The notes: generated by a model from the letters alone, not told the origin. A stretch of DNA of 64,000 nucleotides from Porphyridium purpureum (GCA_008690995.1 VRMN01000001.1:2108001-2172000); one strand, 5' to 3'; shown: positions 20,150 through 30,070, counted from the stretch's first letter. Program-made: numbers and translations.

Positions 20150-21295
20150 ATGAATGCCATTGCATTTGGATGTTCGAGTCAGACTTGGTGCACTGTGAGA
20201 GCAAGGCATGAGACACGGATACGGGTGCGGACGTGTGCAAGTGGAAATGCGCGTGTCGGTGAGGGTTCGAATGATAGGAAGGCGGCTCAAGACTTGAGCT
20301 TCCGAATTCGAGCAAGCCGACTCGACACCCCAAGCAAAGAGATTTTACGGCGACGCCGATTGCGGGATGGCGGGCACAGAAACGAGCTGCTGATGCTGAA
20401 TCGCATTCTCGTAGAATTGGATTTCTTGGACGTGAGATGTAATGGAGGGGACGTGGCATCTCGGCAGTCGATGTTCACCCTCCCGCGAGACGACTTTCGC
20501 AGCGAGCACGTGCGGCAAGTACTAGGCCTCGGAGACGGAGAACTTCTGCGTGCAGGATGTGTGGACGGTTCGTTGTTCGACGCACAGGTACAATGGAATG
20601 CGAATGGGTCAATGAGCCTGATTCCCATCGTCTTGGATGCGGCCGGCCGGCCTCAGAAGAATTGGAACCATCGTGACCTTTTGACTCCATGCACACCCAC
20701 GCGCGTACCGTTGCGGCCGTTACGTATAGATGTTATGCTGGCCGTACCGCGTCCAAAGGTGCTACTGCGTATTCTCAACCACCTGGCGGTCATGGGCGTG
20801 GGCAATATTGTTCTGTGCAACGCGTACAAAGTCGAGAAGAGCTACCTGAACAGCAAGTCCGTGCGGGATGCGGAGCTCCTTCGCGCAGAACTACTTGCGG
20901 GAGTTTGCCAGAGCGCAGTAGACTCGCGCCTACCCAAAGTCCACTTCGCTCCGCGTCTCCGCGCCTTCTTGGAAGACGACTTGCCATCTATTTCGACTCC
21001 TGGGCAGCTTCGCGTTGTTGCGCATCCACCAGATGAGCGTACCTCTGCGTCTTTCTCTTCCCTATCAAAGCTCATTATCCATGGCTCAGACTTGAGCGCA
21101 TCAGTCCCCCCAGAGCGCGTGTTACTCGCGATTGGTCCCGAGGGTGGCTGGATGCCTCGCGAGATCAGCATGATGTGCAGCGAGCAGCATGGGTTTGTTC
21201 CCGTGGCCATCGGCGAAAGAGTGCTGCGCACTGAGCAGGCTTGTCTTTCGCTAGTAGCCATTACGCAAGAACTGTTGCAATGCGTTCATGGATGA
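20150..21295 (+). CDS. rsmE: 16S rRNA (uracil-1498-N3)-methyltransferase, RsmE family
   Basis: A SAM-dependent SPOUT-class enzyme that methylates U1498 of bacterial-type small-subunit rRNA; in an alga this means plastid or mitochondrial ribosomes. From the ATG at 20150 there are 381 residues. The first ~75 (Arg/Ser-rich) look like an organelle leader. An N-terminal PUA-like part follows (FTLPRDDFRSEHVRQVLGL). The SPOUT knot shows VLLAIGPEGGWMPREI and IGERVLRTEQACLSLV, equivalent to the RsmE signature IGPEGG(F/W)…E and LG.RILR.ETA. The frame upstream begins at a GTG at 20126; the ATG is preferred. It is a member of a divergent pair with the disordered-protein gene. Confidence 0.93.
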   Translation: MNAIAFGCSSQTWCTVRARHETRIRVRTCASGNARVGEGSNDRKAAQDLSFRIRASRLDTPSKEILRRRRLRDGGHRNELLMLNRILVELDFLDVRCNGGDVASRQSMFTLPRDDFRSEHVRQVLGLGDGELLRAGCVDGSLFDAQVQWNANGSMSLIPIVLDAAGRPQKNWNHRDLLTPCTPTRVPLRPLRIDVMLAVPRPKVLLRILNHLAVMGVGNIVLCNAYKVEKSYLNSKSVRDAELLRAELLAGVCQSAVDSRLPKVHFAPRLRAFLEDDLPSISTPGQLRVVAHPPDERTSASFSSLSKLIIHGSDLSASVPPERVLLAIGPEGGWMPREISMMCSEQHGFVPVAIGERVLRTEQACLSLVAITQELLQCVHG

Positions 21296-21348
21296 CGGAC
21301 ATCTCGTCATAGCGACTTTACCCCGTACGGAGTTATTATCTGCACAAA

Positions 21349-23022
21349 TTAATTTTTGCAATCCTTTTCCCACAAGTCCTTAGCGTGTCTTAAATAGGGC
21401 TGAAGTGCCGATATGTTGACGCGGACGCCTAGTGCCTTGGCCCGACCGCGGTTTTGTGCATTCCAGATCTCATTCACGGCCATATGCTTTCCAAACTCTG
21501 CCTCAATCTCCGAGTCATCCAGTTCATTGTACCGCACGTGGGAGATGTCCATGGACCGGAAAATTCGCGGGTATGAGTCGTCCATGATACCGTACGGCAT
21601 AATCTCCAACACGACAGACTTACGCGGCTGGTAGATACTGTTTGCAAGTGCGGCGCCGTGTACACTGAGGAAAAAGGTCACCTGGTTGTAAAGCGCTATG
21701 TCCCAATCCACGCTATGCAGACGATCATCGCCCGGATGCACGGCGCCGTCGAGCGGGTCCGTAAAGGGATAAAGTGGGTCGAAGTAGCTCTGCATACCTT
21801 CCTCAAGCGATGCCGGGTCTGAGTCGTTGCACAGGTGGAAACCTGTAGCCTTACCGCGGCACGGTAAATTGGGCGTATCAAACACCTTCACGTCCACGCG
21901 GTCGGCTCCGCCAAACACCGCATGGACTGCGTCCACCAGCTCAGGCAAGTTCAGCCACTTGCGCGAGTACACGCGGCGCGACAGAAGCCACACGACAGGC
22001 TTTTTCAGTTGCACGTCCTTGCAATGCTCAAATAGCTTGCGCTTGGTTTTGCCATGCTTGGATATCATCTCGCGCAAGTACGTAAAATCTTCGACACGTA
22101 ATAGTCTCCAATCGTACATGATCATTTGCATCTTTTCAAAGCAATACAGGCTGGCCGCGGCTGGGTCAGAATAATGCGTCTCCAGCGACTGCACACCATT
22201 CGTACCCGCGAACATGTAGTTGGTCAACTTGACCTCAACATTCAGACCCTTCACATGCTTGTTTGAAAGCGTAGAGTTCTTCCACAAAATCGTCGTCGGT
22301 GGCAGTTTCATAGCGTCCCGGTGGCTTCTGGCACGATTGATGGCGGCCAAGAGAGGAAGTAACAAGAAGATGTGGTGCGCACCCGTCTGGTCGTTTGCAA
22401 AGTAGTCCGCGTACAAGAAGAGCCCCGGCACATTCTTCACTTTGCGGGACTTGGCGGACTTGAATCCCGGCTCCACGAGCGAAATGAACGCCGGCGCACG
22501 AACGGCGCCTTCGCTGAATTCATTCTTGATTGCCTTGAGGGTTTCAGTATCCTCCGTGACGAAGACTTTGTTGGTCGTATCGTAGCAGATGCCAGAGTAG
22601 TAACCCTGTTCGACGGGGGGACCGCGCATGTACTTTTCCAGGTTATCCGTGTCTGGAATTTGTGATTTCTCGTGCTTTTGCTGTGGGTTTAACGATGCTA
22701 GCGGTGGCGCTTGCTGTCCGCCAGCGTCTACTTCCGCGCTCCTTTCGTTTGCCACCACCTCGCCCTCCGGATGTGGCTCCGTCTGACGGTGAGCGCCAGG
22801 CTCTTCCCCTGGAACTGATCCATGATCGAAGTGAGCCACAGGTCCCACAGTGGGAGCTGCTGCCTGATCGGTCGAGACCTGAGCATGATTTCGGCGCCAC
22901 ATGACGAACCAGGCGACATTCAGCGCCGCGCCGATGAGCAGCGCACCCACCAGCATCTTAGTCCGATGTCTGCGCTGACGCGCATACTTTACCAGCCTCG
23001 ACGGCGTCCCTGTGTCCGCCAT
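21349..23022 (-). CDS. GT61-family glycosyltransferase, type II membrane protein
   Basis: Starting at the ATG at 23022 (MADTGTPSRL) the protein has 557 residues: a short basic cytosolic tail, one transmembrane helix (about 24-42, MLVGALLIGAALNVAWFVMW), a hydrophilic stem, and a lumenal catalytic domain. The domain carries the GT61/DUF563 hallmark FFLSVHGAALANSIYQPR followed by SVVLEIMPYG. GT61 enzymes include xylosyl-, arabinosyl- and O-GlcNAc-transferases in the Golgi/ER; in a red alga a role in wall or mucilage polysaccharide or N-glycan xylosylation is plausible but not shown. The frame remains open upstream, with another ATG at 23190 (MWKNRRSGEP) that would lengthen the cytosolic tail by 56 residues. 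Family confident; donor and acceptor unknown. Confidence 0.88.
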   Translation of the reverse strand: MADTGTPSRLVKYARQRRHRTKMLVGALLIGAALNVAWFVMWRRNHAQVSTDQAAAPTVGPVAHFDHGSVPGEEPGAHRQTEPHPEGEVVANERSAEVDAGGQQAPPLASLNPQQKHEKSQIPDTDNLEKYMRGPPVEQGYYSGICYDTTNKVFVTEDTETLKAIKNEFSEGAVRAPAFISLVEPGFKSAKSRKVKNVPGLFLYADYFANDQTGAHHIFLLLPLLAAINRARSHRDAMKLPPTTILWKNSTLSNKHVKGLNVEVKLTNYMFAGTNGVQSLETHYSDPAAASLYCFEKMQMIMYDWRLLRVEDFTYLREMISKHGKTKRKLFEHCKDVQLKKPVVWLLSRRVYSRKWLNLPELVDAVHAVFGGADRVDVKVFDTPNLPCRGKATGFHLCNDSDPASLEEGMQSYFDPLYPFTDPLDGAVHPGDDRLHSVDWDIALYNQVTFFLSVHGAALANSIYQPRKSVVLEIMPYGIMDDSYPRIFRSMDISHVRYNELDDSEIEAEFGKHMAVNEIWNAQNRGRAKALGVRVNISALQPYLRHAKDLWEKDCKN

Positions 23023-23531
23023 CCCTGACCACTCCTCCTGATCTGAGGGCGACGATAACCCCGAGCCGTTCCTGATCCCGTCATCGAGCGGCAACTTCTG
23101 TGGCCGCTTGCCCGCGCTCCTCGCTGGCAACGGCCGCCCGAGCGCTGTCGCCGGTAAGCCAGGCTCGCCTGAGCGCCGATTCTTCCACATCCACACCCTC
23201 AATCCCTGCACCTCTCCCCACCTTCCCCCTTCCCTCCCCCACTCACCCCACAAACGTCCTTCAAGCCGAGTCTCTACCAATTGCAAAGCCCTCTGTCGCC
23301 ATCTGCGGTTTGACCGCACACGCAAACACACGCGCCGCGCGTTCCCGCTTCGACTTATTTCGGGCGATTCTCTAGTAAAACATGCCCACTTTTATATGTA
23401 AAGCGAGAATCCAACCAGAAGTACAGTGACCACAGTACCGCTGTACAGCCGTGGTTGGACGAAGACCGTGCGGCTGCGTCGTGGTGGTGGTGAGTCTGCA
23501 TGGGCGTTATTGGATTGGCGTTGGCGACGGG
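23023..23531. other. Divergent upstream region of GT61 and ESF2
   Basis: About 500 bp between two divergent starts. A TATA-like stretch (cttttatatg, about 23389-23398) reads TATAAAA on the minus strand. The GT61 frame is open through most of the region, so some of it could still be coding. Confidence 0.4.
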
Positions 23532-24215
23532 ATGGAGGGGAAAGCAGTCGCTGGTGTGGACGGTTCGGAGTCCAGCCGCGGAGTCGTGTATGTGTCGCGC
23601 GTGCCGCCGAACTTTGGCCCGGCGCCGCTCCGCGCGCTGCTGGCCAAGCACGCCGACGTGCTGCGCGTGTTTCTGCAGGAGCACGACGAAGCAAAAGGCA
23701 CGGGCTCGCGGCGCGCGGCGTCAAGGATGAAGAAGCAGGCTAGGCGCGCGAGCTTCAAGCATGGGTGGGTCGAGTTTACGCGCAAGAAAGACGCAAAGCG
23801 AGTCGCGCTCCTGCTCAACAATACGCCCATGGGCGGCAAGCGCCGCGGCCGATATCACGACGACTTGTGGAACATCAAATACTTGCCCGGCTTCACGTGG
23901 AGTGACCTGGTGGACGATATGATCCAGGAGCGCAAGCGCAAGGCCCAACGTGTTAAATTCGAAATTGACCAGGCAGCCAAGGAGCGAGACTTTTATCTCT
24001 CGCGTCTCGACCAGGCGAAGGCCATCGAGAGCATGCAACAACGACGTGCGGCACGTGCCACCTCGGAAGGAGAATATGCGAAGCGCAGCGCGCGCACGGA
24101 GCGAGAACCAGAGCAGCGGCCAGGCCGCACATTTGACCACAAACAGGTCGATCGCGACGAGGCGCTTGAAAGAAGTCAAGTCGACCTGTCGTTGCTGCAG
24201 AAGCTTTTCTCATGA
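23532..24215 (+). CDS. ESF2: Pre-rRNA processing factor ESF2/ABT1
   Basis: A nucleolar protein of the small-subunit processome that helps early 18S rRNA processing and stimulates the helicase Dbp8 in yeast. The 227-residue product shows the divergent RRM of this family: GVVYVSRVPPNFGPAPLRAL (RNP2-like), then KHGWVEFTRKKDAKRVALLL (RNP1-like), then the strongly conserved HDDLWNIKYLPGFTWSDL. A helical basic tail rich in Arg/Lys/Glu follows (ERDFYLSRLDQAKAIESMQ). The ATG at 23532 begins MEGKAVAGVDG; the frame is open upstream to 23451 without a better start. Length fits the family (ABT1 about 270). It is convergent with the inositol-dehydrogenase-like gene, 171 bp between stops. Confidence 0.93.
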   Translation: MEGKAVAGVDGSESSRGVVYVSRVPPNFGPAPLRALLAKHADVLRVFLQEHDEAKGTGSRRAASRMKKQARRASFKHGWVEFTRKKDAKRVALLLNNTPMGGKRRGRYHDDLWNIKYLPGFTWSDLVDDMIQERKRKAQRVKFEIDQAAKERDFYLSRLDQAKAIESMQQRRAARATSEGEYAKRSARTEREPEQRPGRTFDHKQVDRDEALERSQVDLSLLQKLFS

Positions 24216-24386
24216 TTGCCTTTCCTGTGCGAGGACACACCATTAACTGGGCTCCACTGTGGCCAGCCTGGCACCCCCCATCGCGATACCGACATTCTGG
24301 AAGCAACGCCCAAAATTTACTTGGAAATTAGATACCACTTTTTGGAGCATGCAGAGTTGGCCACTTGCACCGCATTATGGAGCAAA

Positions 24387-25475
24387 CTAGGGCTTGATTT
24401 CCGCGGTTTCGACCGGGCGCTTCTCGAGCAGCGACTTTTTGGCCGCCAGTGCGAGCACCATAGCCGCGCGGCCGTCATACCCAGTACTCTTGGGCTCGGT
24501 GTTGTTCAGGACGCAGTTCACAAACTCAATGGTTTCGTTGCGGTATGCATCCATGTAGCGGTCCATGAAAAAGTTGAGCGGGAGGTCGGCGCGCCGCACC
24601 GAGCTATTGTCGGCAATTTCAACAATGGATGGGTAGTTGTTGCCGAACGAGACCTGGCCTTTGGTACCAAAGACCTCAACGCGCTGATCGTATCCCTGTG
24701 GCGACTGGCGGCAGTTGTCTACCGTTCCGAAAGCACCGTTCTCAAACTCGAGCACCGTGAGCGCCGTGTCAATATCGCCGCCTTTCGTGCCGATCTCTGG
24801 GTTGATTCGGCACGCTCCGTACGCCGTGATGCGCTTACACTCGCTCTTCATCATAAAGCGCGCCTGGTCAAAGTCATGGATGGCCATATCATTGTGCAGG
24901 CCGCCCGATTTCAGGATATAGTCTACTGGCGGAGGCGCCGGGTCGCGTGAGGTCAAGTGAAAGATGAGCGGGTCACCCACCACGCCGTCGTCAATCGCCT
25001 TGCGGCAGCGCGCAAAGTTGGGGTCGTAGCGGCGCTGGAACGCCATCATGAGCTTCACGCCTTCGCCCTCCACGACCTTGAGCACCTCGTCGACATCGGC
25101 GAGCGACGTGGCCATGGGCTTTTCGCAAAAGATCGCCTTGCCCTTCTTCGCGGCGGCGATGATCTGCTCCTTGTGCAGCGACGAGGGCGAGCAGATCCAG
25201 ACGGCCTGGATCGAATCGTCGTTGATGATCTCCATGTAGTCCTGCCCCGCGTGTTCAATGCCGTACTTGGCAGCGGTCTTCTTGGCGACATCCTCGAAGT
25301 AGTCCACAATACGCACCGCCTTGGCCTGCGGACAGCTGAACGCCAGCGTCTCGGCGTGCACCTGCCCAATGCGGCCGGCGCCGATGATCCCGACTCGCAA
25401 CTGCCCGGCGGCCGCGGCCGAATACGCGCGCGCGCCTGCCGCGCGCAGCGCTTTCATTCCCCGATCGATGATCAT
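24387..25475 (-). CDS. Gfo/Idh/MocA oxidoreductase, inositol 2-dehydrogenase-like
   Basis: An NAD(P)-dependent dehydrogenase of 362 residues. The Rossmann motif GIIGAGRIGQVHAE lies at about 29-42, the catalytic-lysine motif AIFCEKPMA at about 115-123, and the C-terminal domain carries GGLHNDMAIHDFDQARF, with His and Asp at the positions expected for the catalytic pair of inositol dehydrogenases (IolG). Neighbouring IolG-type features include QRRYDPNF and NCRQSPQGYDQRVEVFG. The first 25 residues (MKALRAAGARAYSAAAAG after the first ATG) are Arg/Ala-rich and lack acids, suggesting a mitochondrial leader. Oxidation of myo-inositol to scyllo-inosose is the best guess; related sugars are possible. 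Confidence 0.9.
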   Translation of the reverse strand: MIIDRGMKALRAAGARAYSAAAAGQLRVGIIGAGRIGQVHAETLAFSCPQAKAVRIVDYFEDVAKKTAAKYGIEHAGQDYMEIINDDSIQAVWICSPSSLHKEQIIAAAKKGKAIFCEKPMATSLADVDEVLKVVEGEGVKLMMAFQRRYDPNFARCRKAIDDGVVGDPLIFHLTSRDPAPPPVDYILKSGGLHNDMAIHDFDQARFMMKSECKRITAYGACRINPEIGTKGGDIDTALTVLEFENGAFGTVDNCRQSPQGYDQRVEVFGTKGQVSFGNNYPSIVEIADNSSVRRADLPLNFFMDRYMDAYRNETIEFVNCVLNNTEPKSTGYDGRAAMVLALAAKKSLLEKRPVETAEIKP

Positions 25476-27551
25476 TCTTCTTTGCTATACCCGCAGATAT
25501 CGCCTTCCCCACCAACCTCAATCGTCTCCTCGACCGTCCGATTGCTAGCCCTTCTCGCGTGTAGCCACGCACCCGACCGGTTCTCGTGCGGCAGAATCTC
25601 AAATCGCAAAATCACTCATTCACCCTGTTTGTCTATGCGGTTTCGGTGTCCTGTGCTGCTCGGGATGACAAAGGAATACACAACCAGATACCCAGCCACT
25701 GCTCACGCAGCGGGCGCGCGCGGCAGCTGCGTCCTGGATTGACGGCTGTCATGAACGGGTCGTGCAAGCACGGCAATGATCGCCTCTCGCACCTGCAGAG
25801 GCTTCTCAGAGCTTACGTGTTAGCAGACTGCGCCGAGCAGGTCGCTTGCTCGAGGCTCGGCCGTTGAACGTCACCGGCTGGGCGGGATCAGATCGTGCCG
25901 CATTTGGGTGCGTTGCATTTGTCGAGTGTGATTGAAAGGAGCAGAGACTTGAGCTGTTGCGCGAGGAGCCGCAGTCACGTTGTGCGCCCATGTGGGCCAT
26001 GTTCGTTCGAGGACGAAAAGCGCTCGCCGGGGTTTTCTCGGACTCGTGCGATCCTCTCTCGAATGCGGGTGGACAGTGAGCTCCCAACAAATGGCCACGA
26101 CTTCTGCACAGCCAAGCTGGGAGCACTGATCTCCGAAGGTCATGCGTGCTTGATACGCAGAGCTGTGAATGCTAGTTTCGTTCGTCGAGCTTGTCCCCCC
26201 GCCTTTATGGTGTTAGCAGAAACATCACGGGGAAGGAAAAAAGCGTTCTCGCTGGCCCGTTCCATGGTATGCTCGGCCTTTGCCATTGTCAGCCCAGGCC
26301 CAGGCCCGAATCAATCAAGTACCCGAGTCAAGCTCGAAACCAAGTTACGGGGGATCGGTGTGTGGGAGGATGCGGGGTTCACGTCGACAAACCCGCATGC
26401 GCGTAATCCGGCGCATTTCTGCACACCCCTTGACGCCGAAGGCGACGCGCGACAGATTAAGAAGAAGTGGAAAGACGTGATGCTACATCTGACGGGACAC
26501 TTCCTCGGAACCACCGATCGTGAGGGAAAGCCAGTCACTCGGTTGGACTGCGAGCGGTCGCAGCCACCGCCGGGCATATTCCATGTGAATCTGAGACCGT
26601 CGAGCAACGCCGCCCCGCTCAAGCTCTGCCCTAACCAAATATAGACTGCTACTGCTGGGGAAAGGGGTGCGCGCAGATAATCCACGTGAACGGGCGCGGC
26701 AAGCTGGGTTGTAGCTCATGAATTGGTTACAAGATTTTCGAGTGGTCCCCCCAAGCATCTGCTGCTTCCAACTTGAAGCTCATTAACTGTTCACAACAAA
26801 ACAAAGTCGAATCTTCGCACCCAGAACCTCGCGCTCCGAACCCTCCTAATTTCCAGGCCGCCCAATAGAATACCGTTTGCCTTCCAAACACGCCCGTATC
26901 CGTATCTTCATCCTGTTTGTGACGCGCGACTGCGACGTGAATTTCTCCGTGTACAGCTGGTGTTCCACACGCACCCCCAAAATCAAAGAAACGGCGTGCC
27001 TTGGAATCCGCCTAAAATCAAGTGTCATGCCAAAATCAACAAATACGAAGAAGAATAATTTCGATGATGATGGCAGACTACAAAAATAACTCCACCGTTT
27101 CGGCCTCCAACACAAGACGTTTTTGTTTGGTTGTCCACTTGGGGAATAGAAAGGGGCGTGGTCGAATTCAATAGCGCGCGCTGCGCAGGACGTGTTGTCA
27201 TTCGCTCGTTCGATTCCCCCCGCCCCCCTTTGGCATTCGCTGTTTCTCACCGCACGCCGTGCCATCGCCCTTGGTCTGTCCCTTGGCAGCTTGTGCGTAC
27301 GAGGCGTTAGAGGACACCTGGGTAATGCCGTTCCACAATCCATGCGCCAGTCGCTCCATTTGTGCGCTTCGGCCAATGCCATGTTGCACTTCTCATTGCG
27401 TCGACACCTGGCACGGCAGGTCAGATGATAAAAAGACCCCGTTGGCACGACAAGAGTTTGCATGCGGTTGAGGAAGACGACGAACGCTGCTGCCGCTGCT
27501 GCTTGGGAAGGTGCCACTAGGTAGGCTGGAACACGAGCGAAGAGAGACAAG
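25476..27551. other. Gene-poor region with one uncertain frame
   Basis: About 2 kb. A plus-strand frame at 26063-26644 is listed separately as a weak candidate. The 234-codon minus frame at 26846-27550 starts at TTG, is Arg/Cys-rich and has no domain. The rest shows nothing recognisable. Confidence 0.4.
26063..26644 (+). CDS. Uncertain hypothetical protein
   Basis: An open frame of 193 codons from the first ATG (MRVDSELPTNG); the frame is open from 25895 via GTG. Third codon positions are moderately GC-rich, a little above those of chance frames nearby, which is the only support. One short region looks protein-like (DARQIKKKWKDVMLHLTGHF). There is no known domain. It may be chance. Confidence 0.22.
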   Translation: MRVDSELPTNGHDFCTAKLGALISEGHACLIRRAVNASFVRRACPPAFMVLAETSRGRKKAFSLARSMVCSAFAIVSPGPGPNQSSTRVKLETKLRGIGVWEDAGFTSTNPHARNPAHFCTPLDAEGDARQIKKKWKDVMLHLTGHFLGTTDREGKPVTRLDCERSQPPPGIFHVNLRPSSNAAPLKLCPNQI

Positions 27552-28073
27552 ATGCCTATCGCGGATGCCTTGGTGGGCCGCCGAGGCCCGTACCAGGATC
27601 AGATGACCGAGGCCAACACGCGCATGAACCGCTCCTGCCTGACGACGAACGACTGGCTGCTCATGACCAACATCGACGATGACTTGATGTTGAGCACAAA
27701 ATCGCTACCGTTCTTGGCGCTGCACACCGAGGACGACGCCGCAACCTTCTGGTGGATGGATAACGACAGCGAGAACCAGCGGCAAGATCAGCAGCAAGAG
27801 CTGCAGAAGAGCAGCGATGAGAGCCAGAGCCCAAAGAGCTTGTGCAGTCTTGGCAGCATCCCTGTGCTCACAGAGAGGGACCTCGACGGCAGCAATCTCA
27901 GCAGCGGTACCCCCAGCAGCGGCTCGGAAATGGTTCGTAGCAGGTCATCTCCGGCACGCGTCAACTTTCACCCGCGCGTCAAGGTCGTCATGTTCCGAAA
28001 ACCGGAGGAAGAAAAGAGAAGTCTTGCGTCCAGGTGGCTACCTTCCAAAATTCCGGGACCCGGGTCGCTCTAG
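27552..28073 (+). CDS. Small disordered hypothetical protein with a basic C-terminal motif
   Basis: A 173-residue protein with no recognised family. The N-terminal third (MPIADALVGRRGPYQDQMTE) contains hydrophobic/acidic patches, the middle is Gln/Ser/Glu-rich and disordered, and the end carries a denser segment, VNFHPRVKVVMFRKPEEEKR, followed by SLASRWLPSKIPGPGSL. Such a short conserved-looking motif in a disordered chain often marks a docking site; this is inference. The ATG follows a short purine-rich leader (agcgaagagagacaag). GC-rich third positions support coding. Confidence 0.6.
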   Translation: MPIADALVGRRGPYQDQMTEANTRMNRSCLTTNDWLLMTNIDDDLMLSTKSLPFLALHTEDDAATFWWMDNDSENQRQDQQQELQKSSDESQSPKSLCSLGSIPVLTERDLDGSNLSSGTPSSGSEMVRSRSSPARVNFHPRVKVVMFRKPEEEKRSLASRWLPSKIPGPGSL

Positions 28074-28904
28074 TGGGAAAAGGAAAGCGCTTGAAGGCGT
28101 CAGAATTTGACCTGACTTGCTCTGGTGCCTACTTGCTCTCCCCCTCTGTTTTGAAGATCTTGCGAGGGTGCACGTGGGAAAGAAGCCAGTTTGTGTGCTG
28201 TTGTCAGTGCGCTTGTTTGTTCCGAGGAGGATGACTTCCATGCCATCGTGAGATTGATTGAGCTGTCGTCCAAGCGTGAGCTCTCCTGTAATTATTGAAA
28301 TGAAAGAAACGCTTTTTTGATACGACGTGCACGCCTCGCCTTCGTCCTCGTGGAAGTAGTGCTTGAGCGGCTTCCGAGCCAGTCTCATAGAGGCAGGGAC
28401 CGGACGCATGGCTGGTAGAGCGGTTGGGTACCCGTCACTCGCTAAAGGTCACATCACCAAGGCACAAAGTCTGTCAGGCTGCTCTGCGAAATTGCAGGAT
28501 TGACAGGATTGACTCTTCCTTCGAGTTTGGGATTTGAGAGCCCTGTGGCGTCAGAATAATCATGTTGGCCACGATGTTACGGTGCGCGGATTGTTATGAC
28601 GATCAACCTCGCACGGGGTGCTACGAATCCATTGAGGACAACAAGCTCGGTGCCTTCGAGTGACCCAAAAGTAAATGCGACCGTGACGTTTGGCGGTCGT
28701 GATTTTCGCGGGAAGTGAGCGAGCTAGAGAGCCATTAGAATATGGACAAAGGCTAGTGTGAGAGCAATGTACTGGCACCTGCCGCGTCGGCACCAGAAGA
28801 GAAAGCCGACATCTCGGCCGTCGAGCATCCATTGCATTCGCCAGTGGGCCTGAGTGACATGGACCAAATCGGCGTGCAAAGTCAGAGTCACATAACGGCG
28901 TTCA

Positions 28905-29117
28905 ATGAGCGGGAAAGTGTTTCGCATGACGAGGGTGTGCCGCCTGTGTCTCGATACGTACCGATACAAGACGCAATGGGAAAGCCAAATTTCAAGACGC
29001 AAGTGCATTTGCTGCGCCCGGCCGAGCGCTTTGACGGCGGAAATGCAGGTCGAGATCCGCGCCGTGGTTCCAATCCGGATCCCGCAAGCTCCAAAGTCGT
29101 TTCTGACGCAGATTTAG
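28905..29117 (+). CDS. Candidate 70-residue Cys-knuckle protein
   Basis: A short ATG frame with two cysteine knuckles, VCRLCLDTYRYKTQW and RKCICCARPS, which could bind zinc. Its third codon positions are clearly more GC-rich than those of the overlapping 128-codon plus frame (28832-29218), so if either is coding this one is favoured. No family recognised; it could be a chance frame or an exon of a longer gene. Confidence 0.3.
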   Translation: MSGKVFRMTRVCRLCLDTYRYKTQWESQISRRKCICCARPSALTAEMQVEIRAVVPIRIPQAPKSFLTQI

Positions 29118-29302
29118 GAGCCTCCGGTAATAACGGTACACATGCTCGCGAACGCGCCCGTGGGGCTAGGGTCACCTGGAGCTCTGTGCTGCGTCGAAAG
29201 GATCCTGAAGTACTTTAGCCAGCCCACCGCAAGCCATACACACTCATTGCTCACTCTATTCCTCCTGATCCTGGGCTGACCAAGACATGAGCTGTCAAGC
29301 TC

Positions 29303-29608
29303 ATGACGAACAGGGGAACCGATGCAAGTGCTCAAGACTTGGATTTATATATTGACGGCCTTGCTCACGCACGCCAGCGCGAGCAGGACCTAGGCGAAGC
29401 ATCGCACTTTCTGCTCCGGCGCGCGAGTTCGCTTTCTCGCGAAGCGCTGGTTACGGGCGATCCAGACTTGACTTATTCGAATGCATGGCGGCTGGGTATG
29501 TCGGCTCCAAAGCCACCAAGCAGGTTCTCGCGGAAGAGTGAGAATATGTGCATTTTGAGTACTGATTGTGCTCCTGGCGTCACGACGCCGACGAATGTGC
29601 TGGTTTGA
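29303..29608 (+). CDS. Candidate 101-residue hypothetical protein
   Basis: An ATG frame whose first 75 residues look protein-like (DLDLYIDGLAHARQREQDLG, LTYSNAWRLGMSAPK), while the last 25 do not. An overlapping minus frame (29390-29722) has no support. Low confidence; it could be an exon of a gene with the frame at 28905. Confidence 0.28.
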   Translation: MTNRGTDASAQDLDLYIDGLAHARQREQDLGEASHFLLRRASSLSREALVTGDPDLTYSNAWRLGMSAPKPPSRFSRKSENMCILSTDCAPGVTTPTNVLV

Positions 29609-29840
29609 TTTTGCGTCAACGTTCAGCTTGGTCGAAACAATGTATGGGACAAATGGCCCCGGTGTGCTATCCATGGAAACCAAACTCGAATATGTGCACC
29701 CACCCAGGCTCCGACCAATCAACCGGTACTGAAAGCAGGACGTCGCAACAATACATCTTGCTGTTGAGCAGTTCTGGAAAGAGAACGAGACGCGCGCGGA
29801 CCGCAGCTTTCTTGGCGTGTTCGAGTAGGAATCTTGGCCA

Positions 29841-29866
29841 CCGGCTCTAGTGGGTTAGAGCCGGTG
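29841..29866. repeat. Perfect 10-bp inverted repeat (hairpin)
   Basis: ACCGGCTCTA, a 6-nt loop GTGGGT, then TAGAGCCGGT. The stem is fully paired and GC-rich. It lies in a stretch without a gene, about 270 bp upstream of the small gene at 30134. The core GGCTCT…AGAGCC recalls the histone-mRNA 3' hairpin, but the stem and loop are longer and no histone gene is near. Confidence 0.85.
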
Positions 29867-30064
29867 CGAGGCATGAGGCTGGCAAAGCTGACATTTACAA
29901 CCGGGTGACGAGTGGCCGAACTTGGTGTCGTTCAGCAGCATAAGAGCGACAGTGGTGGTATCAACGGCGTGACTGACAGTCAGCCAATGAGCGCACTATT
30001 CGTGCCGAGCTCTTTTCGATTAAAATCCCTCTAAAAGGCTGCGGAGCGCTACGGTGTGTGTTGC

Positions 30065-30070
30065 ATATAA
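30065..30070 (+). promoter_or_regulatory. TATA-like box
   Basis: The sequence ttgcatataattc lies about 65 bp upstream of the ATG at 30134. It is placed as expected for a short-leader promoter. Confidence 0.4.

Noticed and set aside
27205-27216. tRNA B-box-like gttcgattcccc
   Set aside because: No A box or cloverleaf can be folded upstream of it.
26846-27550. 234-codon minus-strand frame
   Set aside because: Starts at TTG, is Arg/Cys-rich, shows no domain and lies in a gap with frames on both strands.
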